NCBI GenBank assembly: GCA_021845505.1
Contig: JAJZVU010000001.1
Location: 186,001-250,000 of the forward strand
DNA length: 64,000 nucleotides
Direction: 5' to 3'
DNA from: Pseudomonadota bacterium
GTDB taxonomy: Bacteria > Pseudomonadota > Gammaproteobacteria > Burkholderiales > Burkholderiaceae_C
Shown here: positions 21,655-31,300 of the stretch, piece after piece
Layout of the letters: the number at the start of each line of letters is the position of its first letter
Numbering within the stretch: the stretch's first letter is position 1
Translations under genes and position numbers: made by a program
The notes under the pieces: generated by a model
Database searches by the model: none
Seen by the model: the letters and a program-made list of their open reading frames with translations, nothing else
Told to the model about the DNA's origin: nothing

Positions 21655-22545
21655 GGCCGGCACGCCGGGCCCGCGCAGCTCGCGCAGCCGCCGCTCCAGC
21701 GGCGGATGCACCCGGAACAGCCGTTGCGGCCAGCCGCCGGGGCCCAGCGGATCGCAGACCATCATCTGCGCCCCCGCCGGGTAGCGGCCGACGAGTCCGA
21801 ACGATCGCAGCTGCGCGCCGTCGGCCTGGATGCGTTGCAGCGCGCTGGCCAGCGCCGGCGCGTCGCCGCACAGCCGCGCGCCCGCGCGGTCGGCCGCGAG
21901 TTCGCGGCCGGCGCTGCCGGCGATGCGGGCGACGCCGGCAGCCAGCGGGCCGAGCAACCACCACAGCGGCGACTGCCAGCCCGGGCGCTCGGCCGCCGAC
22001 CGGTCGTCCGCGGCCGTGCCGGCGCGCGACAGCCAGGCCAGCAACCCGCCGAGCGCCGCGGCCAGCGTGGCCGGCAGCATGTCGCCGCGCAGCACATGGG
22101 CCAGTTCGTGCGCCAGCACCGCCCGCAGTTCGGCCTCGTCGAGCAGCCGCAGGATGCCGCTGGTCACCACCAGCGCCGCGCGCCGGCTGGCGCGGCCGAC
22201 GACAAAGGCGTTGGCCGCGCTGGCCTCGACGAGGAACAGGCGGGGCGGGACCACGCCGGCGAGGCCGGCAAGCTCGCGCACCATGGCCCACAGGTGGGGC
22301 GCCTGCCGGGGATCCACCGGCTGCGCCGCGTACAGCCGCAACACCAGCCGCGCGCCATAGCCGTACAGCGCGACGCTGGCGGCCAGCGCGGCCGCCAGCG
22401 GTACCAGCCAGCCCTGGCCGTCGCTGAGCCACCATGCGAGCGCGGCGGCGCCGGCCGCGGTCACGCCCAGCAGCCCGGCGCTGCGCAGCAGGTTCGCCAG
22501 CAGCGGGAGCATTTGCAGGCCGGAATTTACTTTTTGCAACATCAT
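21529..22545 (-). CDS. HtpX-like M48 zinc metalloprotease
   Basis: The 338-residue membrane protein has two N-terminal helices (about 25-40 and 47-70) and an M48 peptidase domain with zinc site HELAH (146-150) and the third ligand Glu in AGRELAADRAG. Members such as HtpX take part in membrane-protein quality control. The recognisable domain ends near residue 293 (HPPLERRLREL); residues 297-338 are encoded antisense to the small membrane gene and look random (Gln/Ala/Arg-rich), so the tail is probably an extension to the next stop. It lies 70 bases downstream of fmt, as in other Burkholderiales, and may be co-transcribed with def-fmt. Confidence 0.88.
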   Translation of the reverse strand: MMLQKVNSGLQMLPLLANLLRSAGLLGVTAAGAAALAWWLSDGQGWLVPLAAALAASVALYGYGARLVLRLYAAQPVDPRQAPHLWAMVRELAGLAGVVPPRLFLVEASAANAFVVGRASRRAALVVTSGILRLLDEAELRAVLAHELAHVLRGDMLPATLAAALGGLLAWLSRAGTAADDRSAAERPGWQSPLWWLLGPLAAGVARIAGSAGRELAADRAGARLCGDAPALASALQRIQADGAQLRSFGLVGRYPAGAQMMVCDPLGPGGWPQRLFRVHPPLERRLRELRGPGVPASAAAQRQAFERGVDQQPGGAVEQRADQRGAEAADLESGAEG

Positions 22546-22615
22546 TGGCCGATGCTAACGCAGCAGCCGAATGACCGCCAGGGGCGCCGCGGGCGACGAT
22601 CGACCGGCGCGCGCC

Positions 22616-23626
22616 TCAGGCGGGCCGCGCGGTTGCGGGGTGCTCGAAGACCTGGCCGGGGCGTATCGGCAGGCCCCGCAGCAGTTCCGCGGCATCCAGC
22701 GGCTTGCCGCCGGCGCGTTGCAAGCGCTCCAGCAGCAGCGAACCCGGATTGCAGGCCACCTCGATTCCCCGGTCGTCGGCGCGCAGCACGCAGCCCGGGC
22801 TGGCGGCTTCGGCGCCGCGGCCCACCCGCGCACGATGGATTTTCAACACCGCCCCGCCGAGCTGCGCGCGGGCGCCCGGCTGCGGAGCCAGCGCGCGCAC
22901 TTGTCTCTCGAGCTCGACGGCCGGTCGGCGAAAATCCAGCCAGGTCTCGGCCTTGTCGATCTTGGCGGCATAGGCGATTCCGTCGATCGGCTGCGCCACC
23001 GGCTCGGCGATCCCGCACTGCAGGTCCTGCAACACCTGCACCAGCAGCTCCGCGCCCAGGTGGGCCAGGCGCGCCTCGAGGGTGGCCTGGTTGTCCTCGG
23101 CCAGGATCGGGGTTTCCTGCATGCGGTACACCGGCCCGGTGTCCAGGCCGGCATCCATGCGGATGATGCTGATGCCGGTGACCGGGTCTCCCGCCTCGAT
23201 CGCGCGCTGGATCGGCGCCGCGCCGCGCCAGCGCGGCAGCAGCGAGGCGTGGATGTTCAGGCATCCCAGCGGCGGCAGGTCGAGCAGCCACTGCGGCAGG
23301 ATGAGTCCGTAGGCCGCGACCACCAGCACGTCGGGCGCGGCCTCGCGCAGCGCCTGGCGCGCCTGCGCGGCTTCGTCGGCGAAGCGCCCGTCCAGGCGCA
23401 GCCCGCGGGGCTGCACGACGGCCAGACCCTTCTGCAGAGCCAGTTGCTTGACCGCCCCGGGCTGGGCATGCAGTCCGCGCCCGGCGGGCCGGTCGGGCTG
23501 GGTCAGCACCAGCGGCACCGTGTAACCGCGCTGCAGCAACGCCTGCAGCGCCTGCGCGGCGAATCCGGGGGTTCCGGCGTAGGCCACGCGCAGGGCGCGC
23601 GCCGCGGGGCTGGCGGGCGAGTCCAA
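22616..23626 (-). CDS. fmt: Methionyl-tRNA formyltransferase
   Basis: Fmt formylates initiator Met-tRNA with 10-formyl-tetrahydrofolate. The 336-residue protein has the N-terminal Rossmann domain (RVAYAGTPGFAAQALQALL), the formyl-transfer signature NIHASLLPRWRGAAPIQRAI with the conserved Asn-His and the later Asp (GISIIRMDAGLDTG), and a C-terminal tRNA-binding barrel. About 12 N-terminal residues precede the usual start. It follows def by 51 bases, the standard def-fmt pairing of opposing functions at the protein N-terminus. Confidence 0.96.
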   Translation of the reverse strand: MDSPASPAARALRVAYAGTPGFAAQALQALLQRGYTVPLVLTQPDRPAGRGLHAQPGAVKQLALQKGLAVVQPRGLRLDGRFADEAAQARQALREAAPDVLVVAAYGLILPQWLLDLPPLGCLNIHASLLPRWRGAAPIQRAIEAGDPVTGISIIRMDAGLDTGPVYRMQETPILAEDNQATLEARLAHLGAELLVQVLQDLQCGIAEPVAQPIDGIAYAAKIDKAETWLDFRRPAVELERQVRALAPQPGARAQLGGAVLKIHRARVGRGAEAASPGCVLRADDRGIEVACNPGSLLLERLQRAGGKPLDAAELLRGLPIRPGQVFEHPATARPA

Positions 23627-23677
23627 GATCGGCTCAGGCTCGACACCGCCCCGCTACGCCAGCGGTCGGGGCCGGGC

Positions 23678-24190
23678 TCATGCCGGCTCGGCCTCGCGCT
23701 GGCGCTTGCGCATGCGCACCTTGATCCGGTTGCGCTTGAGCGCCGACAGGTGATCGACGAACACCTTGCCGTCGAGGTGGTCCATCTCGTGCTGCACGCA
23801 CACCGACAGCAGTCCGTCGGCGTCGATCTCGAAGCGCTCGCCGCGGCCGTCCAGCGCCCGCACGCGGATGCGGTCGGGTCGCGTGACCTTGTCGTAGATC
23901 CCGGGCAGCGACAGGCAGCCCTCCTCCCACTCCTTGCACTCGGCGCTGCGCTGGACGATCTCGGGGTTGATCAGCACCATCGGCTGGTCGCGCTGCTCCG
24001 AGGTGTCGACCACGATGATGCGCAGGTGGATGTCGACCTGGGTCGCGGCCAGGCCGACCCCCTTGGCCGCGTACATGGTCTCGAACAGGTCGGCGACGAT
24101 GGCGCGCACGCCCTCGTCGACCTTCGCGACCGGCTGGGCGATCTTGTGCAAACGGGGGTCGGGATACTGGAGGATGTCGAGTAAGGCCAT
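23678..24190 (-). CDS. def: Peptide deformylase
   Basis: Def removes the formyl group from nascent proteins. The 170-residue metalloenzyme shows all three motifs: [16 protein letters not shown] (Cys metal ligand) and QHEMDHLDG (two His ligands and the catalytic Glu). ATG 24190 ([14 protein letters not shown]) fits the family start; 18 more open codons lie upstream without similarity. It is divergent from the LysM gene with a 367-base gap. Confidence 0.97.
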   Translation of the reverse strand: MALLDILQYPDPRLHKIAQPVAKVDEGVRAIVADLFETMYAAKGVGLAATQVDIHLRIIVVDTSEQRDQPMVLINPEIVQRSAECKEWEEGCLSLPGIYDKVTRPDRIRVRALDGRGERFEIDADGLLSVCVQHEMDHLDGKVFVDHLSALKRNRIKVRMRKRQREAEPA

Positions 24191-24557
24191 GATGAACTCC
24201 GGGGCCTCGATCGCGTTGCGGCAACGCGCTTCGAGGCGCAGCATTCATGCAACTTCGCCGACGGTCGAACCGGTGTTTTGATTGCGACCCTTCAGCATTT
24301 ATGGAGACAATGTAACAAGCATTCGAGGTTTCGCGCTCCGCGCCGCTGGGCCTGTGGGCGCCGCGGCGGGGATGGCCGGCCGTCGCGGCGCTGTCCGGGG
24401 TAGCCGCAGCGGCGCTCGCGGCTTGCCGTATGCGGGACAATGTGGGGGCGTGCGGACGTTGTGCAAGGTGTGCCCGCATGCCCGCGAGCCGATCGCGGTG
24501 GCAGCGAACCGACGTTGTTGTCCCGTTGGCTATATTGTCTTTCTTGGGGGCCCGTTC
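24191..24557. other. 367-bp divergent intergenic region, def / LysM gene
   Basis: No gene is supported. The part next to def (24260-24325) is A+T-richer than its surroundings and carries GACAAT at 24306-24311; a second GACAATGT lies at 24436-24443. On the plus strand TATATT (24531-24536), 21 bases before the LysM ATG, is a candidate -10 element. No good -35 was found for either direction. Confidence 0.4.
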
Positions 24558-25706
24558 ATGCAATGCAAGCTCTTTGGCCGCGCCGGCGCGGTCGGTCTGC
24601 TGTTCTGGCTGGGATCGACCGCGGCGCAGGCGGCTGGCGCGCCCCCGCTCAACGGCTTGCCCAACTACCCGGTACCGCCGCAGCAGCGCGAACGCGCGCA
24701 AGCCGCCGCGCAGCGCGGCGTGCCGGTGGGCGAGCTGGCGCCCAACGCCCCGCCCCGCTACGAGGTCAGGCGGGGCGACACGCTGTGGCGCATCGCCGGG
24801 CTGTACCTGCGCAAGCCGTGGAACTGGCCCGACCTGTGGGGCATGAACCTGGAGCGCATCCGCAATCCCCACTGGATCTTCCCCGGCCAGGTGCTGGTGC
24901 TGCACATCGTCGGCGGACGCGCCACCCTCAGCCTGGAAGGCGAGGGGGGCATACCGACCGTGCGCGTGGAGCCGGGCGTGCGCTACAAGGCGCTGCCGGC
25001 CGCGGGGATCCCCACGCTCGATCCCGCGCTGATCGAGCCGTACCTGACGCGGCCGTTGCTGGTCGAGCCCGGGCAGCTGGCCCAGTCGCCGCGCATCGTC
25101 GCGCTCGCCGCCGGCCATGTGATGGTCGAACCGGGCGATCGGGCCTATGTGCGCGGCGACATCGGCAAGACCGCGCGCTTCGATGTCTACCGTCCGGCCA
25201 GGGCGCTGCGCAACCCCTTCACCCACCAGGTCATCGCCTACGAGGCCGATTATGTCGGCAAGGTCCAGCTGGTGCACGGCCCGCACGGCAAGGACGGCGT
25301 GTCCACGGTGCGCGCGTTGACCATGCAAAGGGAAATGGTCGTCGGCGACCGGCTCGTCGCGATGCCGCCTCGGCGCTACCTGAATTTCACGCCGAGGGCG
25401 CCCGGGCACGCGGTGCGCGGCAACATCATCTCCATCTACGGCGACATGCGCATGGCCGGCAAGGACAGCGTGGTGGCCATCGACCTCGGCCATGCCGACG
25501 GGCTGCACCGGGGCGACGTGCTGGCGATCCGCAAGCTGCCGCGCGAGGTGGTCGACACCACGCTGCCCACGCACCCGCTGATCCGCATACCCGGCCGCAG
25601 CGACGGCCTGCTGATGGTGTTCCGCACCTTCGAGCACGTCAGCTTCGGCCTCGTGCTGGAGGCGCGCACCGAGGTGCAGGTGCCCGACGAGGTCGCCCAG
25701 CCCTGA
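24558..25706 (+). CDS. Exported LysM-domain protein
   Basis: The 382-residue protein has a signal peptide (residues 1-25, cleavage after AAQA) and one LysM peptidoglycan-binding domain at about 68-115 (YEVRRGDTLWRIAGLYL ... NPHWIFPGQVL). The rest (120-382) is a beta-rich region with repeated short strands of unknown function, as in the LysM proteins that precede dprA in many betaproteobacteria. It is presumably periplasmic and cell-wall-bound. ATG 24558 is the only start that provides the signal peptide; dprA follows 24 bases after the stop, so they are likely one operon. Confidence 0.9.
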   Translation: MQCKLFGRAGAVGLLFWLGSTAAQAAGAPPLNGLPNYPVPPQQRERAQAAAQRGVPVGELAPNAPPRYEVRRGDTLWRIAGLYLRKPWNWPDLWGMNLERIRNPHWIFPGQVLVLHIVGGRATLSLEGEGGIPTVRVEPGVRYKALPAAGIPTLDPALIEPYLTRPLLVEPGQLAQSPRIVALAAGHVMVEPGDRAYVRGDIGKTARFDVYRPARALRNPFTHQVIAYEADYVGKVQLVHGPHGKDGVSTVRALTMQREMVVGDRLVAMPPRRYLNFTPRAPGHAVRGNIISIYGDMRMAGKDSVVAIDLGHADGLHRGDVLAIRKLPREVVDTTLPTHPLIRIPGRSDGLLMVFRTFEHVSFGLVLEARTEVQVPDEVAQP

Positions 25707-25730
25707 AGCGACCGTCGCCCCGCGAGCACG

Positions 25731-26864
25731 GTGTCCGCGCTGACCGGCGCGACCCGCGGTGGCGACGCCGACGACCTGCTCGCCTGGCTGCGGCTGAGCT
25801 ACAGCCCGGGGATCGGCCCGCTGGCGGTGCAGCGGCTGCTGCGGGAATTCGGTCTGCCGCAGCAGGTGCTGGCGCGCGACGCGCGCAGCCTGCAGCGGGT
25901 GCTGCGCCCCGCGGTGGCGGCGGCACTGCTGGGCGAGCCGCCGCCGGCGCTGCGCGAACTGCTGGCGCGCACCCCCGACTGGCTGGCCGTGCCCGGCCAT
26001 CGCCTGCTCCACCTCGGCGACCCGCTGTACCCGCGGCGCCTGCTGCAGACGGCCGATCCGCCTGCGCTGCTGTGGGCGCGCGGCGACGTCGCGCTGCTGC
26101 ACCGCAGCCGGCTGCTGGCGATGGTGGGAACCCGCCATCCCAGCGCGGGCGGGCGGCGCGACGCCCGCGAGCTGGCGCAGGCACTGGCCGGCTGCGCCAT
26201 CACCGTGGTCTCGGGGCTGGCGCGAGGCATCGACACGCAAGCCCACCGCGGCGCGCTGCTGGCCAGCGACGGTGGCTCCACGGTGGCCGTGCTGGGAACC
26301 GGGTGCGACCTCGTCTACCCATCCGAACAGATCGAACTGGCCGACGAGATCCGCCGGCGCGGCCTGCTGCTGTCGGAATTCGCGTTGGGCGCCCGCCCGC
26401 TGCCCCACCATTTCCCGCAGCGCAACCGGGTGATCAGCGGACTCTGCGACGGCGTGCTGGTGACCGAGGCGGCGCTGCATTCGGGCTCGCTGATCACCGC
26501 CCGCATGGCCGCCGAGCAGGGTCGCGAGGTGTTCGCGGTGCCGGGGTCGATCCACCATCCGATGGCCCGCGGCTGCCACGCACTGCTGCGCGAGGGCGCG
26601 TGCCTGGTCGAAGGGGTCGAGGACATCCTGCGCGAAATGGCCTGGCAGGCGCCGCGCCCACCGCCCGCCCCGACGGCGCCGCTGCCCGGCACGCAGGCAC
26701 GCCGCGTGCTCGACTGCCTGGGCGCGCAGGACCTGGGCTTCGACACCCTGCGCCAACGCTGCGGCCTGGCCACCGACGTGCTGAACGAAGTGCTGCTGGA
26801 ACTCGAATCGCTGGGCCTGGTCGCGCGGCTGCCCGGTGGGCGCCTGCAGGCCGGCGGCGATTGA
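25731..26864 (+). CDS. dprA: DNA-processing protein DprA
   Basis: DprA binds incoming single-stranded DNA and loads RecA during natural transformation. The 377-residue protein has an N-terminal helix-hairpin region (SYSPGIGPLAVQRLLREFG), the central Rossmann fold with MVGTRHPSAGGRRDAREL and VVSGLARGIDTQAHRGAL, and a C-terminal winged-helix domain (VLDCLGAQDLGFDTLRQ). A GTG start at 25731 gives the family length. No other competence genes are in the window. Confidence 0.95.
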   Translation: MSALTGATRGGDADDLLAWLRLSYSPGIGPLAVQRLLREFGLPQQVLARDARSLQRVLRPAVAAALLGEPPPALRELLARTPDWLAVPGHRLLHLGDPLYPRRLLQTADPPALLWARGDVALLHRSRLLAMVGTRHPSAGGRRDARELAQALAGCAITVVSGLARGIDTQAHRGALLASDGGSTVAVLGTGCDLVYPSEQIELADEIRRRGLLLSEFALGARPLPHHFPQRNRVISGLCDGVLVTEAALHSGSLITARMAAEQGREVFAVPGSIHHPMARGCHALLREGACLVEGVEDILREMAWQAPRPPPAPTAPLPGTQARRVLDCLGAQDLGFDTLRQRCGLATDVLNEVLLELESLGLVARLPGGRLQAGGD

Positions 26865-26907
26865 TGGCAGATTTCCACAGGCCCGCTGCGTCGGCGGCGC
26901 TTGTGCA

Positions 26908-26913
26908 TAGAAT
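26908..26913 (+). promoter_or_regulatory. Predicted -10 element of smg (TAGAAT)
   Basis: TAGAAT is six bases before the smg ATG, so the message would start at the initiation codon. There is no Shine-Dalgarno between them. Confidence 0.45.
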
Positions 26914-26919
26914 GACCTC

Positions 26920-27378
26920 ATGTTCGACATCCTCATGTACGTCTACGAGACCTACTGGCATCCGCAGGCCTGCCCCGAGCCGGGTCAGCTGTCGCGCAAG
27001 CTCAGTGCCGCGGGTTTCGAAACCGAGGAGATCAGCGACGCGCTGGACTGGCTGCGCGGGCTCGATCTCGCGGTGGCCGACAGCCGCAGCCTGGGCACCC
27101 CCAGCGCCGGATCGCTGCGGCTGTACGAAGCCGCCGAGCTCGAATGCCTGGGGGTGGATGCGGTGGGCTACCTGAACTTCCTGGAATCGGCCGGGACCAT
27201 CAAGCCGCATTGGCGCGAACTGGTGATCGAGCGAGCGGTCGCCACCGGGATCAAGCTGTTGCCGCTGGAACAACTCAAGACCATTGTGCTGATGGTGCTG
27301 TGGCGTCTGGACGAGGAACCCGACGCCTTGATCCTGGACGAGCTGTTCGTCGAAGCCACCGACCGCGTCGTGCACTGA
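26920..27378 (+). CDS. smg: Smg family protein (DUF494)
   Basis: This 152-residue acidic protein begins MFDILMYVYETYW and contains the LSAAGFETEEISDALDWL and LERAVA-like segments of the Smg/DUF494 family, whose molecular function is unknown. In most beta- and gammaproteobacteria it follows dprA and precedes topA. Here dprA precedes it by 55 bases, but the next gene is a lipoprotein, not topA. The start codon has a -10-like hexamer six bases upstream. Confidence 0.93.
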   Translation: MFDILMYVYETYWHPQACPEPGQLSRKLSAAGFETEEISDALDWLRGLDLAVADSRSLGTPSAGSLRLYEAAELECLGVDAVGYLNFLESAGTIKPHWRELVIERAVATGIKLLPLEQLKTIVLMVLWRLDEEPDALILDELFVEATDRVVH

Positions 27379-27404
27379 CGACCCTGATCCAGGAGACGTA
27401 CCCC

Positions 27405-28184
27405 ATGTCCAGTCTTCCCCGTCGCGGCGCGGTCGCTGCCGCGCTGAGCCTGTGCCTGTCCCTGGCTGCCTGCGGTGGCGGCACCAGCAACCAGTATGCC
27501 GGCTCGACGCTGGCCGGGCAGGTGCTGATGGAGGCTTCGGCGCCGGTCGCCGGCACCGCCAACATCTGCCTGTTCGCGGTCGCCGACGGACTCGGCAATC
27601 CGCTGACCGTCACCGTGCCGCCCGTGGGCACCGGGACCCTGCTGACCACCGCGTGCATCAGTTCGAACAGCCAGGGCCAGTTCGTGCAGGCGCTGCCCAA
27701 CTTCTACGGGCCGGTGCTGGTGCAGGTGGCCAACGGCTATTACTACAACCGCGCCTCCTCGTCGTCGGTCGCGCTGAGCAACCTGAGCGCGACCAACGCC
27801 AGCCTGCAGGCCTTGGCCTTTGTCGGCGGCGGGGGCACGGTCAACGTGGTGGTCAGCCCGCTGACCACCATCGCCACCGCGATGGCCAACCGCATGCCCG
27901 GCGGGCTGAACGCGGCCAACTACGCGGCGGCCATCGCGAAGGTCGAGGCCGAATTCCAGCTCGGCGGGCTGAACATCACCCAGGCCCCGAGCAGCGGCGA
28001 CGCCCAGGACCTGGTGCTGCGCGGAATCGAGCGCTACCTGGTCGACCCGCCGGGCAGCACCGACGACCCGGCCGGAGCGAACCTGCTGAACTGGAATGTC
28101 GCGGCACTGGCCACGATGTCGGCGGACTACTCCAACGCCTACGACGCGATCAACTCCAGCGCGACGCAGTTCACGTTCAACTGA
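27405..28184 (+). CDS. Predicted lipoprotein of unknown function
   Basis: The 259-residue product has a lipoprotein signal peptide with lipobox LAAC (Cys23) followed by GGG, so it is predicted to be membrane-anchored in the periplasm. The mature part is rich in Ser, Thr, Asn and Ala, with a beta-rich repeat-like middle (about 40-160). I recognise no family. ATG 27405 has AGGAGA at good spacing and lies 26 bases after smg. The position normally taken by topA is occupied by this gene. A hairpin (28205-28231) follows the stop. Confidence 0.8.
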   Translation: MSSLPRRGAVAAALSLCLSLAACGGGTSNQYAGSTLAGQVLMEASAPVAGTANICLFAVADGLGNPLTVTVPPVGTGTLLTTACISSNSQGQFVQALPNFYGPVLVQVANGYYYNRASSSSVALSNLSATNASLQALAFVGGGGTVNVVVSPLTTIATAMANRMPGGLNAANYAAAIAKVEAEFQLGGLNITQAPSSGDAQDLVLRGIERYLVDPPGSTDDPAGANLLNWNVAALATMSADYSNAYDAINSSATQFTFN

Positions 28185-28204
28185 ACGCGCCTGGCGCGAC
28201 CGCG

Positions 28205-28231
28205 CCCGGGTCCATCCCCCCTGAACCCGGG
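28205..28231 (+). terminator. Hairpin after the lipoprotein gene
   Basis: CCCGGGT (28205-28211) pairs with ACCCGGG (28225-28231) around a 13-base loop, 21 bases past the stop. It is followed by GTAGGGG rather than a T-run. Confidence 0.4.
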
Positions 28232-28359
28232 GTAGGGGATTGCGCCAGCATCGCGCCGGCGCTGCCACAATGTGAGGATGCCTGCTTCCGCAGCCGGCAC
28301 GCGGTCGGCTTGTTGCCCGCCGCGTAGGCGTCTGCGGCCCGAACCCCCTCCAGCCCGCA

Positions 28360-31300
28360 ATGACCGAGCCGACCGCCACCGCATCCGCCCTCGCGCCCAG
28401 CGACGGGCCGCGGCCGGCGCACGGCAGGGTGCTGCTGCTGGGCCTGCTGCTGGCCGCGGCGCTGGCGGCCCTGGGATGGCAGCAGTGGAACGCCACGCTG
28501 GGACGGGCGCTCGATGTGCTGCGCGCCGGCGCCGGTGTCTACGCGCAGGACCTGCGGCAGCAATTGGAGCGCCGGGTGTCGCATCTGCAGCGGATCGACG
28601 GCACGCTGCGCGGTGCCAGCGACCCCGCGGCGAGCTTGCGCCAGGCGCTGGCGCTGTGGCCCGGGAGCACCAACCTGCTGCTGCTCGACACCCGCGGGCA
28701 GGTGCTGGCAGCGGCGCGCGACCCGCTGCACTACCCGGGGCTCGATGCGGCGATCGCTCCGGCGGTGCGCCAGGCGTGGCTGTCCTGCGGTGGCGGCGCG
28801 TTGCGCTGCGCGCTGCCGCCGGTACCCGACCCGCAGCGCCCCGGCGCCTGGCTGAGCGGGGACATGCTGGCGGTGCCGGGCGGGAACTGGCTGGTGGTCA
28901 CCCACCCCCACCGCCTTTCGCCGGTACTGCGCGGACTGCTGGCCGACTATCCGCAGGCCAGCCTGACCGTGGTGCGCGACGTCGACGGCCTGCCGCAGGC
29001 GGGCTACCCGGTGACCCTCACCCCGTATGGTCGGCCGCAACGCCTGGCGCTGCCGCTGCGCTCGCTGCTGCAATCGGGCAGCGGCGAGTTCCGCGGCGCG
29101 GTCGGCGATGGCGCGCAGCCCTCGCTGGGCGCCTGGGTGCGGGTCGAGGGCCTGCCCTACGTGATCCTCGCGGCGCTGCCCAGACAGGTCCTGCTCGGAC
29201 TGTGGCTGCGCGCTCTGCTGCCCTTCGCCGCGGTGCTGCTGGCGCTGGGCGTGCTGGGCGCGTGGCTGGAGGTGCTGGCGAGGCGTCGCGGCCGCGCGTT
29301 GCAGTCACGCAATGCGCAGGCGCTGCGGACCCTGGAGCGCAGCTCGCGTTTTCAGGTCTTCCGGGCGCGCGCCCACGAATTGATCGTCTCGGCGGCGAGC
29401 GAAGCCGAACTGCTGCAGGGAATCTGCGACGCCGCGGTCGCGCTTTGCCAGGTACGCCTGGCCTGGGTGGCGCGGGTCGATGCGGCGCGGCCACCGCAGG
29501 TGGTGGCCAGCGCGGGCGCGACCGACTACCTGCGCGGCGCTTCCGGCGGGGCGCTGGGCGCGGTCCAGCCGGGCCCGTTCGACGCGGCCTGGCACACCGC
29601 GCGCGCGCAGTTCGACGACGACCTCGCGTCGTCCGGACGGCCCGACAGCGCGCAGGCGGCGGCCCATGCGATGCATGCCTGCGCCGCGCTGCCGATCCAC
29701 CGCCATGGCGCGCTCGACGCGGTGCTGTCGATGGTGTGGGACGAGGCGCTGCACTTCGACCCCGAGTTCGCCGGCGTGCTCGCCGACATGGGCGACTACA
29801 TCGGGCGCGGACTCGAGCGCCTGGACCTGCTGGCGGCGCAGCACGAAGCCTTGCGCGCCCACGAGCGGCAGGGCGAGTTGATGCGCACGGTGTTCTCGCA
29901 GATCGACGTGCTGATCGCGTCGCGCAGCGAGAGCGAACTGCTGGCCACCGCGTGCACCCGACTGCTCGAGGGCGGTCTGTTCGCGGCCGCCTGGATCGGC
30001 CAGCCCGACGAGAGCGGGCGGGTGCGTATCGCCGCGGCGGCCGGACACGCCCGCGAGACCCTCGAGGGCTTGCCTCTGCAGGTGCGCCGCGACGGTCAGG
30101 ACGCGATGTCGCGCACCTGGCGCGACGGGGTGCGCGTGCTGGACACGGACCCCGAGTCGCTGCTGATCCGGCCCTGGCGGGCCTACGCGCTGGCGGGTTG
30201 CACCCAGGAGGCGATCACCCTGCCGCTGCGCCGCTCGGGCAGGCTGTGGGCGATGCTGGTGCTGGTCGCCAACGACAGCAGCGACCTCGACGCCATCGTG
30301 CAGGACACGCTGGTGCGCACGGCTGACCTGATCAGCCAGGCATTGACCGAAATCGACCTCAAGCAACTGCTGCAGGCCCGCGAGTCCGAGCAGGCCCACC
30401 TGGCCCGGCACGACGCGCTGACCGGCCTGGCCAACCGCCTGGCGCTCGAGCAGCACCTGCCGCACGCGATGGCGCGCGCACGCCGGGGCGGACACCAGCT
30501 GGCCATCGGGGTGCTCGACCTGGACGACTTCAAGCCGGTCAACGACACCTACGGCCACGCCGCGGGCGACCGCCTGCTGCAGCAACTGGGCACCCGGCTG
30601 CAGGCGCAGCTGCGCGAGTCCGACCTGCTGGCGCGGCTGGGCGGCGACGAATTCGTGCTGGTGCTCGACGAACTCGACGCCCACCACCCGCGCCAGGTGC
30701 TGGCCACCGTGCTGGCGCGTCTGCACCGCGCGGTCGAGCAGCCCTTCGAACTCGGCCCCGGCGTGCAGGCCGAGGTCGGCATGAGCATGGGGCTGGCGTT
30801 GTATCCCGAGCACGGCGAGGAGCCCGATACGCTGTTGCGCCAGGCCGACGCAGCGTTGTACGCGGCCAAGGCCGCGAAGGCGCGACGCCAGCGCTGGTGG
30901 CTGCTCAGCGGGGAGCAGACCGACGAAGTGCAGGAAGAGGAAATCGATCCCTACGGCGCGGCGGCCAGCGAACTGCTCGACAAGGCGCAGGACGAGTTGC
31001 TGCCGATCGACCAGGAGTTCCTCGCCGGCTACTGGAGCCAGCTGCCGCCCGACAGCCCGAACGCCCGCATCCTGGCCATGCTCGCCGAAGACGAGCGCCA
31101 GGCGCTGCAGCAGCACCAGAGCGCGCACCTGCGCCGGCTGCTGAACCCGGGACTGCGGCGCGACGAGCAGGAACGCGCGGCGCTGCGGCTGGGGCGGGTG
31201 CACGCGATGATCGGAGTCGACGGCGCGTCGTCGATGGCCGCGCTCAGCCAGTACGGTGCCGCTCTGCAGCGAGCCACCCAGCGCCTGCCGCTGCGGCTGG

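Noticed and set aside
23634-26936. 1100-codon minus-strand frame over LysM-dprA
   Set aside because: It overlaps def and genes with intact family signatures on the plus strand; no domains are seen in the long frame.
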